Shown one piece after another: positions 33,717 through 45,927 of a stretch of DNA of 64,000 nucleotides. Source of the stretch: Pezicula radicicola (taxonomy: Eukaryota; Ascomycota; Leotiomycetes; Helotiales; Dermateaceae); assembly GCA_003008705.1 (NCBI GenBank), contig PDUO01000017.1:943032-1007031 (forward strand). Reading direction: 5' to 3'. The position numbers were made by a program, and so were the translations under genes. Position 1 is the first letter of the stretch, and every line of letters begins with the position of its first letter. A model generated the notes under the pieces. It was not told the DNA's origin, did not search any database, and saw only the letters and a list, made by a program, of their open reading frames with translations.

Positions 33717-36700
33717 TGTATCAGTTTCTGTGCTACGTCGCAACAAAGTTGGGATGCGATGCAGGTGCCAATGCTTGACGTGTGGGGGATGCCCACAGTG
33801 TTGTACGGATCAGGACAACGCCGATCCTCTTCTGCTGAATGCGCGACCGCGTAAGTGCCAAGAGGCAGTGACATACCAGAACGGGCTCTTATTCCCGTGG
33901 GCTAGTGCTATATATAGGTGTTATAAGAGGTTTAAGCTCACCTGGGCCGTGGACATGACGAAGAGCAAAGACTGGGGGATAGAGGGAATATATATGTGTG
34001 TGTGTGTGTGTGTGTCCAATGGTTATGAAGAGGGGACAGAAACAACATATAGGATCTGATGATAGTGGATTGATTCTCAGATGTGTGGTAAGGTTGATAG
34101 GATCTTGTAAGGTTTCGATGAATATGATATGTTCTGTCCTAGTATCTTTAAACTTCCGTAGTCGTCGGCGCAGGCGTCCTTCAGGCTTCCCTACATCCGC
34201 CCCTCATAGTTGCGATAGGTATAGTACCTTACTTACACTACTACTCCGTATTTCTCCATCTCAAATGGTCCCTCGAGTATCAATAATGTCTCGTAATTCC
34301 CCAGACACCTCAAAATAGATCACCGCTCGGCCTCGTTGAATGCCAAGAGCTCTAATCCATACTTTCGTACCGAGTCTTGATATCCGCCTACCGGTACCTT
34401 GAGGCTCTGCGTTCACAAGTTGAAATATTGGCTACTAAATCTTTTTTTTTTTCGCAGTGTAATTAGGCACAAAAGCTTAGGTATGATATTGATTACTTCG
34501 TAGACGATATGCACCCTTTGACTATTGGCTACAGAGACTTTCTCCGACTGGATTGTCGAAGTAATTAGCCATGATCTAACTAGTTAGTTCCTCTCGGAAG
34601 ATCGACAATTGCTCACCTCAACACATGGATTTTTTTTTACCTCTGATCATCTTTTCCCTGGAGCCTCCAATCCGTTAGTCTTGTGTCAATCAATCACAAT
34701 GCTAGAGAGACAATCAAGCAATCAACTTCCTCGAACTGCCAAGTCTTATTATGTGTGGTTTACGAGGCCTCGGATTAAGCTTTGTTCTATCAAGAGGGAA
34801 AAGTTTCCTCAGGCTCTCCTCATGACATGTTTCAACCCTTAGATCGGGTCAGTGGCAGGCCGTGAATAGAATCAACTCAGATGGCATAATCGTCCAAGGC
34901 CATCCTACAACAGAAAAAGTCTCTGTAGGTGTAAATATGACCCGATTCAGAGAGGTTGGAAGCTTGAAGCAAAGAGGGTGAACGTGCTTCCTTTCCGTTT
35001 TAGAGGATACTTCCAGGCTGTTTGGAATTCCTGCCAAGAGGAGGTCGCCGACCGCTAAAAATAAACCAAACTAATTTTCTATTTGTTTAGTTACTTGAAT
35101 CGCTGCCTACTTGCGCCTGTTTCGTTGTTGCGATTTCTATTGTTTAACAACAACACAGAATGAAGATCCACCCCACTACACCTTGCCAGAAAAACCATCT
35201 GAAACTCTCATTGATATCGGAGCTCGTTTGTGCCGGATAGTTCTCCAGATTCCCATGTCAAGAGCTGTTGCTTCATTGACTTGAATGGGCCGTGACATTT
35301 GTGGCCCTTGGATGGCAGATTTTGATTGATTGGATGAAAGTCGGCAACATTTCTTGGAGAAATGTCACTAAGTCACCGTCGTTGGCTGCTGCTAACGATG
35401 TCGGTAATGATGCACATGCTGCGTAATTCCAAAAGCTCCACCTAGATGGCTTGTTCTCTATCAGTATTAGTGGCAGTGCATAATAAAGATGGCAGCCTGG
35501 AAGGCGGATTTGATTGACAGATTGACAGGTTCGTTTGAGATGGCTGGCTGACAATCAGCTCTATGATCTGCGCTATACAAACATTAAAACAGCTGATTAA
35601 GGATTAATATCTCCAAAAGAAAGCTTGTAAAGCAGATAGGCTTGATACTAATGCAAGTAGATAGGTACCTAGGTGAACCACTGAACCGGATCGCAAATAG
35701 CACATTTGAAAGTCTAGCTAGCATTCGGATAGCTTTTAAAACAACCACGTGGGCTTGGGTTATGGAGGAACAGACTGGATGTCATTTACCGGACAGCGGG
35801 TAGTGATACGGCCTCTGCGGTAGAAGTGGAGAGTGACATCCTTTCTGGAGTTATGCGAGCATTTAGACGAGGCTTCTCCTGCAGTGCACTAGTAGTATAT
35901 TTGGAAATTAGATGAGATGAAAAGAAACAGAACATACAGGGAATTTTCGGTCTGACAGAAATGGTACGATGGTCACTCCGTATACAATCTTTATCTGTGA
36001 GCTGTGGGCACTCCCTTGACCACTGACGCAGACGCTAGATGCTCTAGCACAGTTGCCGTCCCATCAACAAGCACTGCCTCAAAAGCGACGATATGATGAG
36101 CAACTACGAACCAAATATGACCTCAACCAGGAACCCAAAGCGAAACTTCACCGATAGCTCCGTCAAGCAAGATCAACAGAGCCCCTATTCAACACAGCTT
36201 CCACGCCTTATCACTGCAACTGCTCGAGGATATGAACCTATTTCTCTTGTATGTTAATGTATGATGGCAGTCTACGAGTCCGAAGAGAATTCCAGAAGGC
36301 TGCACAACAGTTACTGTAGCCTCCTACTGAGAAGATACCGCTCATGGCACATTGCTAAGTCACAATTAACAGTTACTAGCTATTTCATCTCCATTTCGAG
36401 TCCACTTCCAGGTCTTTCACTCTTTCACAAGCTCAGCACTGAGAAACTGATGACACCCACAGTCCATATGCGTCTTGCAAAGGTTGAGGTCTACATCATC
36501 AAAGCCAATTGAGTACCAAGTCACACGCATGTCTCAAAGTATCTCTAATCAAATTATCTTACACCCTTAGGAGATCATAGCTGACAGTTAACTCCTACAG
36601 TATTATTCCTGCAACCCCGATTCTCTCCTTACCCTCTTTATCCTCCACCTCACAATCGCAACAAACCCGACAATCGATAAACCCTCACTCCCTTCCCTCC

Positions 36701-39635
36701 CCTACCTATACTTCCTCGCAGAATAAGATAATACAAGACGACCAGCCACACCATTCAAACACTGCCAGAAAAAAAGTCCAAGCCTCATTACCTCAAGCTA
36801 GCTAAGGAAGCTGAGCCCATGTCAACGTATTACCATCCCGACAGTCATTACTCTATACCATAACTGAGCCGCCAAAGCCATATTAAAGACTCCAAACCTT
36901 AGTACTCGAGAGAAATACAAGTTCTAGAGGGAAACCTACAAATTTGTACTATGGTGCACACGGCGTTCTTGAACAAATTATCTAGCCTTACTTTTTCTTC
37001 GAAGAATCTTTGCACTGTCATTATTCGAAGCTGTTGTCGTACTATAAGCGGCGAGCTCTCAAGCAGAGCTGCTATACTAGCGCCTCACTATAACATTCGT
37101 TACCAATACCCTGTCGTCTTGGATTTGAGTGACCTTTTCCAAAACGACATGTGCTGCTAATGATATGGCCTTGGAATGACGAAAGAGAGAGATCTTTGTC
37201 TCTGGGGAAGGGTTTATTAGACTTCTTATTTGCCAATCACGGATCAGCAATAGTGACTTATTGTCCTTGTTAAAATTAGTTACTAACAACAGTTCTTATA
37301 CCAAAAATTCTTCTTCCGCATAGGCTTGTAAACTCTTTAATCCGGAATAATTGAAAATCCCTCCTCACTTTCGCTTTGTCTAAGTGGCAATAGTTCAGGT
37401 ATTCAACAACTTGATGAGTTTCGAAATACTGAAAGTAAAATAGAAGTATTAAATCTATTAGAATGCATTGCTGTAAATCGCATACTTGAATCAACTATGT
37501 TACTCCGAAAAATTGAGTGAGTTATACAAGTCAAGTGAGTCACTGAATTAGATAGTGACCAGAGTAGCCATTGCTGATGTCAAATTTCGCAGAACATGTT
37601 CTAGTATCTAATATATTACGTGTCAAGAAGAGCCATGTATCTCTAAAGAAGTAGATAAATACAATCTTTGACTAACACTGCACAAGCTGTGTTGAATCAA
37701 GTGTTGTTATGTTATTTTGCAGAGTCTGCCCAATATCTTTCTTGTCTTTTTAGCTCATTCACCATGTCTCTAAGACAACTTTACACAAAAATTGCCCGTC
37801 ATCTACTTCTGATTATACTGGCAATTCAAAAACGACCAAACAAGATATAGGGTAGTCTCAATTTTTATAAATTAGTTAGCTCTCAGAATCCGGTTTATAC
37901 CTAAAGCTATAGTATACTTATGGCTCTATGAACTCTGACTGCTAGCTGGAGAACAATAAGGTTAAACATTATTCTAGATTGACAACAAACAGATAACTGA
38001 CAAGCGCTAAAGATTTTGGTCGTTGTTTTCACTTTAGACCGCAGCGTTCTGCACAGAACTTCACCTGCTCTTGTATTCAACTTGGTCCTTTTGGTTTCAG
38101 AGACGGAAAAAGATAAGGGAGGATCTCTGTAGTTTGGATTTATTGTATCGCATTTTGTTATAGTCTCTGTACATTGATGTAATGATCAAAGGTTACAAAA
38201 CAAACTTGAACATTGATGAGATACAGGGAAACGAATTTCCGACTTGAATTTTCTATAGTATTTCGATCATAGAACCTGCCTGGTAGACGGGCATAGTACT
38301 TATTGTTTTGTAAAGAGCCAAAAAGCCAAAGAATAAGCTCGCTTACAAGGTTCTAAATAGCTGCAGTTAGTATGCTGATACAGAACTACGACCCGTTCAA
38401 TAACTTGTGTGCATTTGAATTGAGAACCTCACAGGAAATTCGTTGTCCATAGAAAACAGAAAGCGACAGATAACTCCTAGGGCCAGAACTTAACAACTAA
38501 TCAAAACACAAAGTTGTATTAGGAGTATACGCACAATCTCACACAATCTCTAATTGAACTATCTTCCTCTGAGTTCCCTTTTTCATAAGTTTGGAGCGCC
38601 TAGTTTGGAAAGATTTAATTGACAAGAACATATGTAATAGCAACACGTACTGTTTTGTGTCGAAGAATTCATAACTCTAGTTTGAAACCACATATTATAA
38701 AATTCTGGGTAGGTTCGTGATGTTATATAGGTGAGATTATTTACAAATGTTATGACATTGAAGTTGATGAGGCTCTATGATGATGATGGATTGCTTCGAG
38801 ATAAGCTTGCAGTAAATAGGTGCTTAGTGTTTACTCTCTTGGTATAGTAGAAGAGTCATTGTCTTACGCTAAATGTTAATAGGTTGGTAATTTATCCTGG
38901 GGAGATATTTCACAAATTTTGTAAGTATTCAAGTTAACAAGTCATTCTGGCTTTACAAATAGGGATTAGTCTTGGCTGTAGGAGGTTGTGGTGAACAGGT
39001 ACTTAGTATTCAACCTCTTTCTGCCATATAAAGTTTTGGCGCAAGATACTAAGAAGTAGCCTCAGTTGGTAATACTATGCTAGTGAGTCTAAAATAGTAT
39101 CTCTTCTTAAATATAACAATTCTCTTTGTCCTTCTCCATGTAGGCGGTAGATGCAGTAGATAGGTGACTTATGTTAAATCTCTTATTATGGTAGAAGATT
39201 TGTAGATGTAGATGTATAAAATGTACAATATGTAGGGTAAAGTAGTGTAATCTTTTTCTCCAATGACAACTAAGGATCACCTAACAACTAAAGTATTAAT
39301 TCGCCGCTAGAAAGAAACTTCGTTGTATTTACCAGTCTTGTACATCCTAAAAGGCCTGTAAGAATTTTCAAGGTCGGGCCTCCAGTTGCTGCACTGGTGG
39401 ACGTTGAGGTCTTAGATCTCTCTGTGTATATATGCTCGTTGTTGTACTTCTTTCTAAGCAAGATAAAAACAGTTTGCTATTAAAAAGCCAGCACCATATT
39501 CAGCCGTACCCTATAATCTAAAATACAAGCCCCAACAAATAATTTCACTAACCCTCCATTATATCTATCCAAAATGCCTAAAAACTCCATTAATCCCACA
39601 AACATCTACATCATGCAAAATATCCAACCAACCCC
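33717..39635. other. Gene-poor region, about 5.9 kb
   Basis: The first few hundred bases are the bZIP promoter. From 34.3 to 39.6 kb there is no supportable gene: all frames are under about 95 residues, overlap on opposite strands and lack domains. The DNA turns strongly AT-rich after about 37.2 kb. A frame of about 54 codons from ATG 36096 has gene-like codon use but no clear continuation. I see no intact transposon. Confidence 0.5.
33995..34015. repeat. (TG)n microsatellite
   Basis: An uninterrupted TG dinucleotide run of about 21 bases in the upstream region of the bZIP gene. Confidence 0.9.
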
Positions 39636-41501
39636 TCACTTCCTAAAAACATCAAGAACTCTACGCCGCAAAATAATCGCATCAATACTTCTTTTCCACC
39701 TCTCTCTCATCGGACTATCCCTCTCCTCTTTCATTTCAACTCCACCTAGCTTTGACCTTGCTGGTTTCCCATGTATACGAGTCTGAGGTGTAGTTGTTCC
39801 AATACTACCATCAGCAGATTTTCTACGAGTTTCCGGGGGACCTCTATTAGGTCCACAAGCTCTACTCTTACCCTTTGATGATTTACTGCAATAATCACAT
39901 TTTTGCTTTTGTTGGAAATCCCATCGCCTTTCTTTGGGTGTACACTATAAACAATTTAGCTTCTTCCTTCTTGTAAGTTTATTTTAGGATTTGGAATAAT
40001 CACCTCTTGTTTTCGATTTCTACATTTGTCACATTTCTTTGTGTAGCTTTTGAGATGTAGTCGATTGGTGAATTGTTTGCGATATGTAGATAGTGGTCTG
40101 GGATTGAGAAAATTGTTTGATTGGATTGGCCAGTCGTTGGGGTTTTTGTTTGCTTCGAGATGGAGGAGGTAGTCGTCAATGAGATCTTCTAAGGCTATCT
40201 GTCGCTTAGCGATCTAATTCTTTTGGTTAGCAGATGTGTTGCATGTAGTATATAGGCAAGTTTTTGGAAATGTACCAGCATTTTTGCAATGCAATGAATG
40301 CTTAGGACGCTAGGTCTATTCACTGGGTTGAACGATGTACAAAGTGATACCAGACGGTCTGTGAACTTCGAATAGTGGGGAGGAAGTGATGGAATTGTCT
40401 GTTCTACACTACTTCTTCGGTAGTTAAACGGAATTTCGAGAGCGCATAGCTCGTATATCGTTACTAATGTATCAGATCGTAAATGTTAGGATGTTTCTAG
40501 TTGTGAAGAGAAGGACTTAATAGGGGATTTACTTACACCCAAAAGAATATATGTCACATTCTCTTGTCCAAGTTATATGTGTTGTGTTGGAATCGATTTC
40601 CTGATTTTCAAATGAGCCAAAGACATAAGTTTAGAATGAGATTACTAACAGGTGCATTGTAAATTCTTGTGCCAACATATGACTCTGCTACTTTATTCGC
40701 ATGAAGTGTGACACTTAAGCCGAAATCTGCAAGTTTAACCACGTCTGTTGCTGTTCTTGAGTCGGATTTGAGCAAAACTACTTCCAGTTAGTAATTCAAA
40801 TACGAACAAGAAGGGGTATGGATTAGTCTCATACTATTCCCAGGTTTTATATCCCTATGAAGTATAGTATCCCAAGGTGGCGCATTTTCAACTGGTATAG
40901 AATCCCTAGTCAAACCGTAATGACAATACTTCAAAGCCGCAGCAACCTGACTGATGATATTCCAAATATAAGTTTCATCGATCCAACTTGTTATGAACAT
41001 TAGTAGAGTCACTTCTGATCCATATGGAATTAAGTTTTCATACCATGACTTTTCCTTGCTCAATTCAATCACATCTTTCAGACTTCCATATTCGCAGTAT
41101 TCCATATATATTTTGATACCATGTCGAGTAGGCGTTGATTCAAAAGACTCTGTCATGATATATTGGACGATATTTTCATGCTTCAGACTCTTTAAGGCGT
41201 TTACTTCCCTGGCTGCATATTCACTTCCTTTGCTTCCTGGTGAATATGTGATGGTTTTGTATGCGACGTACTATATTTCGTCAGTTAGTTAGATGATTTT
41301 CAATGGAAAGAGAAGTATTATAATTGAAATTAGAGGGTATACATCTCCATTAAGCCATTTTGTCCTAACATAGCCCTGGGACCCTTGTCCTAGGTCTCCT
41401 TGTAGTTTGAGCACCTCGAAATCCTCTGTGTTCTCCGTGGGACTTCGAATCACGGAAGGTCTAGGAGTTTGCCCGAAAAGCCTACTCCAATAGCCTGTCA
41501 T
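39636..41501 (-). CDS. Active protein kinase with C-terminal Zn2Cys6-like cysteine cluster
   Basis: Seven exons (41501-41343, 41270-40835, 40780-40650, 40600-40537, 40463-40276, 40213-40004, 39944-39636) close to 498 residues. The kinase domain starts near residue 29 with LGQGSQGYV (Gly loop). The VAYK lysine follows the first splice, then HRDIKPGN (catalytic loop), LADFGLS (DFG), APE formed across a splice, and CDIYSFGLTIYELC (subdomain IX). All catalytic residues are present, so it is probably active. After the kinase, a basic tail has C-x2-C-x6-C-x14-C-x2-C-x10-C (KCDKCRNRKQEC ... KCDYC ... ACGP), resembling a Zn2Cys6 cluster with wider spacing. The first cysteines and the rest are on separate exons. 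It is divergent from the pseudokinase gene at 42038. The kinase family is not assigned. Confidence 0.88.
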
Positions 41502-42037
41502 TATGCCTCATGTATGCTGTGGATATCAAATGTGGAGTTCTTTAGAGCATGCAATGAAGAGCCTACAATGACTAGGTACTCCAAGGAAATACACCCTTCG
41601 TGGTGCGCAAGGCTCTACTAATAAGATATAGTCCTCGGTGAGGACAACATTCGTTCGGTCAAAATCGTCCCTTAATTGGCATGTGTGGGAGGCGCAGAAA
41701 CTTGCCGACGTTGCATTTGTCGTAGCGGCTTATTTGCTCCCTCCTTAAAGAGTATTATTACTCAATGGAATGCACAAGAAAAGCAGATCAAAAATACATA
41801 GCCTCGCTGCTTCGTTAAAACCCGTCGAATAACCGACGAGGCAACAACAGGCAACCGACGAAATCACGAAATCCTCAGCTCAGGCTGCACATCCACTGTA
41901 GCCTTCGTGACACCAAAGACTCAGCCGCACCCATCACATATAATTCAGAGCTATGTTTTCTACACAAACCAACCTTCGAAAGAACGTACTTCAACCGTCT
42001 TCAGCAGCCTATTCATTTCACTGTTTCACAAACCACA
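41502..42037. promoter_or_regulatory. Shared divergent promoter of kinase and pseudokinase genes
   Basis: 536 bases between the two start codons. A TATA-like word (CACATATAATTC, near 41935) lies about 100 bases before the pseudokinase start. Short repeats of AACCGACGA occur near 41830-41860. The arrangement would allow joint control of both genes. Confidence 0.45.
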
Positions 42038-43702
42038 ATGCCGGGAGAAGAGCTGGCTCTAGCTATTGCGGGAGTAGTCCTCGCAGGACCACCTATCGTC
42101 ATACTATGTCGGGACTTAGGCACCTATATTCTCGAAAGAGTTGACACCATCAGCCACGGTCCCGAACTCGTTCTCGAATTCAAACAAAAATGGAAAAGCG
42201 TCTGCGCCGGGCAACTACAAGCCAGTATCGATATCGCAGAGCACCTATTCACTCTGGATAACCTAAACAAAGACTTAGGAGCTGATTTGATTCGATGTCT
42301 CGAACAGATGCAGCAAATACTGGATGACATCAAAACTCTTCTCGATAAATTGAATATCGAGAAAGATGGATATGTCAGTAAGGGAAAATTGATGTTACCA
42401 CCCTTCTGGACATGGAGTCACGATGCAAAGAGTCATCTTAAAAGATTCGAAAAGTTACAGAGCAGTTTTCAACTCACTATCAACTTGGTCAAGGGGCAAC
42501 AAGAAGCTGCTGAACCTCCGAAGGCATTATCTTCAAGCAAGTTCAAACTATTGTGTAGGCCAAATGCTTTTGCCTTCGAGGTAATCGAGCCAAATTCGCA
42601 TATATATCAAGGTCATGCACAAGTACTAGATGGGACCGGGAAAGCGACGAACGTACAAGTTATTATTGAGCGGAGTGAAGAAGTAATAAGCGAGGAAATC
42701 CCTACTATTGCAGGCCATTTACTCAAGATCCAAAAACGCCAGGCCAATAATCACGAGACAGAGAAAGTCGAGCATAGAAATTTCGACATTTTCAAGAAGA
42801 TAGACCAACCACCTGGACTTCTAAAATGCCTAGGCTTCACCAATAAAGAAACACCACAACATTTACCACATCTCGTCTTCCAGCTACCAGAAAACTATAC
42901 ACAATTCTCAACACTCAGAAGCACAATCCTAAAAACACCAATAGCAGAATACGGACCAGGAGGAGGACACGCATTAGAAAATCGTTACCGACTCGCTCAC
43001 CTCCTTTCAGAATCAGTATTATCAGTTCACACAGCAGATTTCGTACACAAGAATATACGACCAGATACAATTCTTCTGTTACGACCCTCAACAATAACAA
43101 AGACCGATCCATCAACAACTCTCATCTCAGTAAAACCACATCTCACATACTGGAGTCTTCTTAGAAAAGCAAATGATCTCTCCAGTTTGCGAGGTGAAAC
43201 AAGTTGGCTTCATGATATTTACAGTCATCCAAACAGACAAGGACTTCAACCACAAGAACGTTATAACATCGGTCATGATATCTATAGTCTCGGTATCTGT
43301 CTCTTAGAAGTTGGATTATGGGAGCCTTTGATTGTGACGAAGAGTGATACTGATGCACTTCTTATGGATATCAATGATACGTATGATATAAGCGAGCAAA
43401 CGATGTGTGATCGATATCGAAAGATGGCAGTTAGACTTCAACTTGTTACAGAATTGCAATCAGAATCGATTGAGGATTTAACGAGACCTGCGGTTGTGGT
43501 TAAGGTTATGGTGGCTTTGGCTGAGGAGGCTTTACCACAGACTATGAGTACTGCTTATGCTAATATTGTGATTGCTTGTTTGAAATGTCTTGATGGTGGA
43601 TTTGGTGTTGATGTTACTGTGGAGGATTTTACGTCGAATGTTACGGCTGTTGCTTTAGCGTTTAAGATGTTGGTTGTTGAGCCGCTCGCGAGGATGTATT
43701 AG
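42038..43702 (+). CDS. Pseudokinase with hydrophobic helical N-terminal domain (HeLo-like candidate)
   Basis: One exon, 554 residues. Residues 1-30 (MPGEELALAIAGVVLAGPPI...) form a hydrophobic helix like the start of fungal HeLo/HeLo-like domains. The next 140 residues are predicted by eye as an all-helical bundle (EFKQKWKSVCAGQLQASIDI, LIRCLEQMQQILDDIKTLLD, HLKRFEKLQSSFQLTINLVK). From about residue 175 a kinase-like fold follows with lost catalytic residues: the loop reads FVHKNIRPDTILL in place of HRDxKPxN, no DFG can be found (the site reads KPHLTYWSL), and no VAIK lysine is clear. Subdomain IX is kept (HDIYSLGICLLEVGLW). It therefore probably binds or senses rather than phosphorylates. 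A fungal cell-death or self-recognition role is inference. The alternative is a general helical-NTD kinase-like protein. Confidence 0.82.
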   Translation: MPGEELALAIAGVVLAGPPIVILCRDLGTYILERVDTISHGPELVLEFKQKWKSVCAGQLQASIDIAEHLFTLDNLNKDLGADLIRCLEQMQQILDDIKTLLDKLNIEKDGYVSKGKLMLPPFWTWSHDAKSHLKRFEKLQSSFQLTINLVKGQQEAAEPPKALSSSKFKLLCRPNAFAFEVIEPNSHIYQGHAQVLDGTGKATNVQVIIERSEEVISEEIPTIAGHLLKIQKRQANNHETEKVEHRNFDIFKKIDQPPGLLKCLGFTNKETPQHLPHLVFQLPENYTQFSTLRSTILKTPIAEYGPGGGHALENRYRLAHLLSESVLSVHTADFVHKNIRPDTILLLRPSTITKTDPSTTLISVKPHLTYWSLLRKANDLSSLRGETSWLHDIYSHPNRQGLQPQERYNIGHDIYSLGICLLEVGLWEPLIVTKSDTDALLMDINDTYDISEQTMCDRYRKMAVRLQLVTELQSESIEDLTRPAVVVKVMVALAEEALPQTMSTAYANIVIACLKCLDGGFGVDVTVEDFTSNVTAVALAFKMLVVEPLARMY

Positions 43703-44235
43703 TTGGATGGTGAAAAATGTAGTTTGAAATGTCATTCTTTGTTATTTAACAGAATTAGATAAGGAGTAGTAATTGAGCGATTTCTGGTAAAGTATTTCCA
43801 GATCTAGGACCCTCTATTATGAGTACATAAACATGTAGCAAGAGCCTATTCGAATGTAGATTAGAACAGGAGGTTCGAAGGGTCATTACAACCTCGTTGG
43901 AATTCTCTTCATGAGCTGGAATTATTTTTAGTTGTAAAGGATGACGGCGAGGCTCATGCTACGCTGCTGGGGAGTGGCTGTAAGCTGAAGGCAGGGCGCC
44001 TTGTCTGTTGTGTAACACCGAAGATAAGGCCCCCATGAGAGGAAAGAATTTGAGTAATCGAGTACAGTAAGGATCGCTCACCATGTGTACTTCACGGTAG
44101 CTTCCCATACAGTCAAATCACCCATACAATCAACCGGATTTGGTTCAGTAGTCCAGTATGAACACGCAGATGGCAGCCGATAATACAAGATCTTGAGGTT
44201 AATAACCAAAGACATTTAGCTAAAAGAAAATAGTC
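43703..44235. other. Intergenic between convergent genes
   Basis: 3' ends of the pseudokinase gene (plus) and the GH5 gene (minus). No gene or repeat recognised. Confidence 0.45.
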
Positions 44236-45927
44236 CTAAGACAGCTTATTCTCCCCGTCCTTGTCTAAACTCACAGCAGCCTTCAACTTCTCCCCGAAAG
44301 TCTTTCCCTCTACAATTTTAGCATGGGCACTCATAATAGCATTCAACCCGTCCCTCTTCAACACCTCATCAAAATGAAAACTACGCGCACATTCCTCTAA
44401 CTCGTCTTTCTCCATACCCTTGAAAAGCTCTGCAAATTCAAGTGAAAATGCCTGGCTGAGTAGGGTTTGCATGGTAGCTCTCAGTATATGTCGTTGTGTT
44501 GCCCAAGGCGTGGGATATAATTCCTTGACTTGTGGTGCTACCTTGTCAATCCACTCTACGAAGGGATCGAGTACATCTTCTACTTGTTTGGAAGGATATT
44601 TTCCCCATGCGTCGAGTTGAAGGGCACGCTTCTTTTCGAGGAAAGGCCAGATTGTCTTGTTCCATTTGCTGTCGGGGTTTGTGTAGACCATGCCTTGCAC
44701 CCCGATGTCTTTGTACAGCCATATGGACCAGGGAATCTGGTATTTGTCATAAATTTCAAGTTGTGCTCCGAGGAGGTTGTAGCGTTCTTGGTTTATCTCT
44801 TCCGCGAGCTCCTTTCCCTCGACTTTTGGGTCTGCGTACACGGGTCCGAATTCTCCATTCCAAGCTACCGTCTTAGTGGCTTGCTGAAATTCGGCTTTAC
44901 GGACAAATTGTCTTTCGAGGCTAGACTTTTGTTCTTCGGTGCCTTTGAAACGCTGACCGGTAGGAAATCCCATCATCGAGTAATCGTGAAGGGCATAAGC
45001 AGCATTTGGTAGGATCTTGTTCTTATCGAAACCCTTCCATTCCATTGCAAATGTGTTTCCATCCAACCAAAGTATGTGATCTGGATCAATTGATCGAATT
45101 ACGGGCTCGAGGCGCTCGTAGAAGGCTGGGAGACGGGTTTGGTCAGGGTCGCAAGGCTCGTTAATTGGGTTGTAACCTGCGATCCTTTACGGTGTTAGAA
45201 TCTCAGTTTTAATCAGGAAAGAAGGAACGAGACAACAAGACGCGGGACAATCTACCATGGGTTGTCTTTGTAATGCTTGGCAAGTTCAGACCAGAGCCAC
45301 ACGGTACGATCTTGGTGGTCTTTAAAATCCCAAAAAGCAGCATAATTCGAAGGGTTGTCGGAATGCCAGTCTGGGTTTTGACCACCAGGCAGGGTGTGCA
45401 TATCCAGGATCGTATAGATATTATGTTTGGCGCACTACAACTTAATCAGCCTTCTACCTTTCTGTCACAGGTCGAACAGAGCGTTATGGAACACCCACTA
45501 AATTAACAACCCTGTCCAGATGCTTGAACCCGCTCTCCTTTAACACCCGTGGATTGAGATCATCTTCGAAGTGTCTATAATTGAACGGCAACCGAATACA
45601 ATTCAATCCCAAGCTAGCAAAGAACTTCGCATCTGCTTCCGTGAAGAAGTATTCTAAGAATTTGTCGAAGAAGAATTCGTATTTCTCTTGACCAAGAACT
45701 TGTAGCATCGCGGCTCGGTGTTGTGATTCATGGCCGGGGTAACCAGTGATGAAGTTCTCCATGCTGGGGACAGGTTAGTGGTGAACAAGCCTCGACGAGG
45801 AAATTTCATACTTCATCCATCCTCCTAGACCTGCGCCGCGCAGAATGACTGCATTTCCCTTGTTGTCAATGACTTGGCCGTCTTTAATTTTGAGGATACC
45901 GTTTGACATTGTGGACGAATTTTGCAT
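44236..45927 (-). CDS. GH5-family beta-glucanase/glucosidase, cytosolic type
   Basis: Four exons: 45927 (or 45909)-45812, 45763-45499, 45434-45256 and 45184-44236. The joins restore GGWMNMENFITGYPGHE and KDNPWIAGYNPINEP in frame, for about 500 residues. GH5 landmarks are GLNCIRLPFNYRHF, LDMHTLPGGQN, NPINEP (acid/base Glu), ALHDYS and WNGEFGP (nucleophile Glu). There is no signal peptide, so it resembles the intracellular exo-beta-glucanase-like GH5 proteins of fungi rather than secreted cellulases. About 100 C-terminal residues beyond the barrel are helical. Two in-frame start codons lie six codons apart; MSNGILKIKDGQ fits the family better. The exact substrate is unknown. Confidence 0.9.

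Noticed and set aside
36096..36260. Frame of about 54 codons with gene-like codon use
   Set aside because: No downstream exon with matching phase and no domain, so it stays a note only.
43862..43885. GGTTCGAAG word that resembles a tRNA B box
   Set aside because: No matching A box, acceptor stem or anticodon arm around it.
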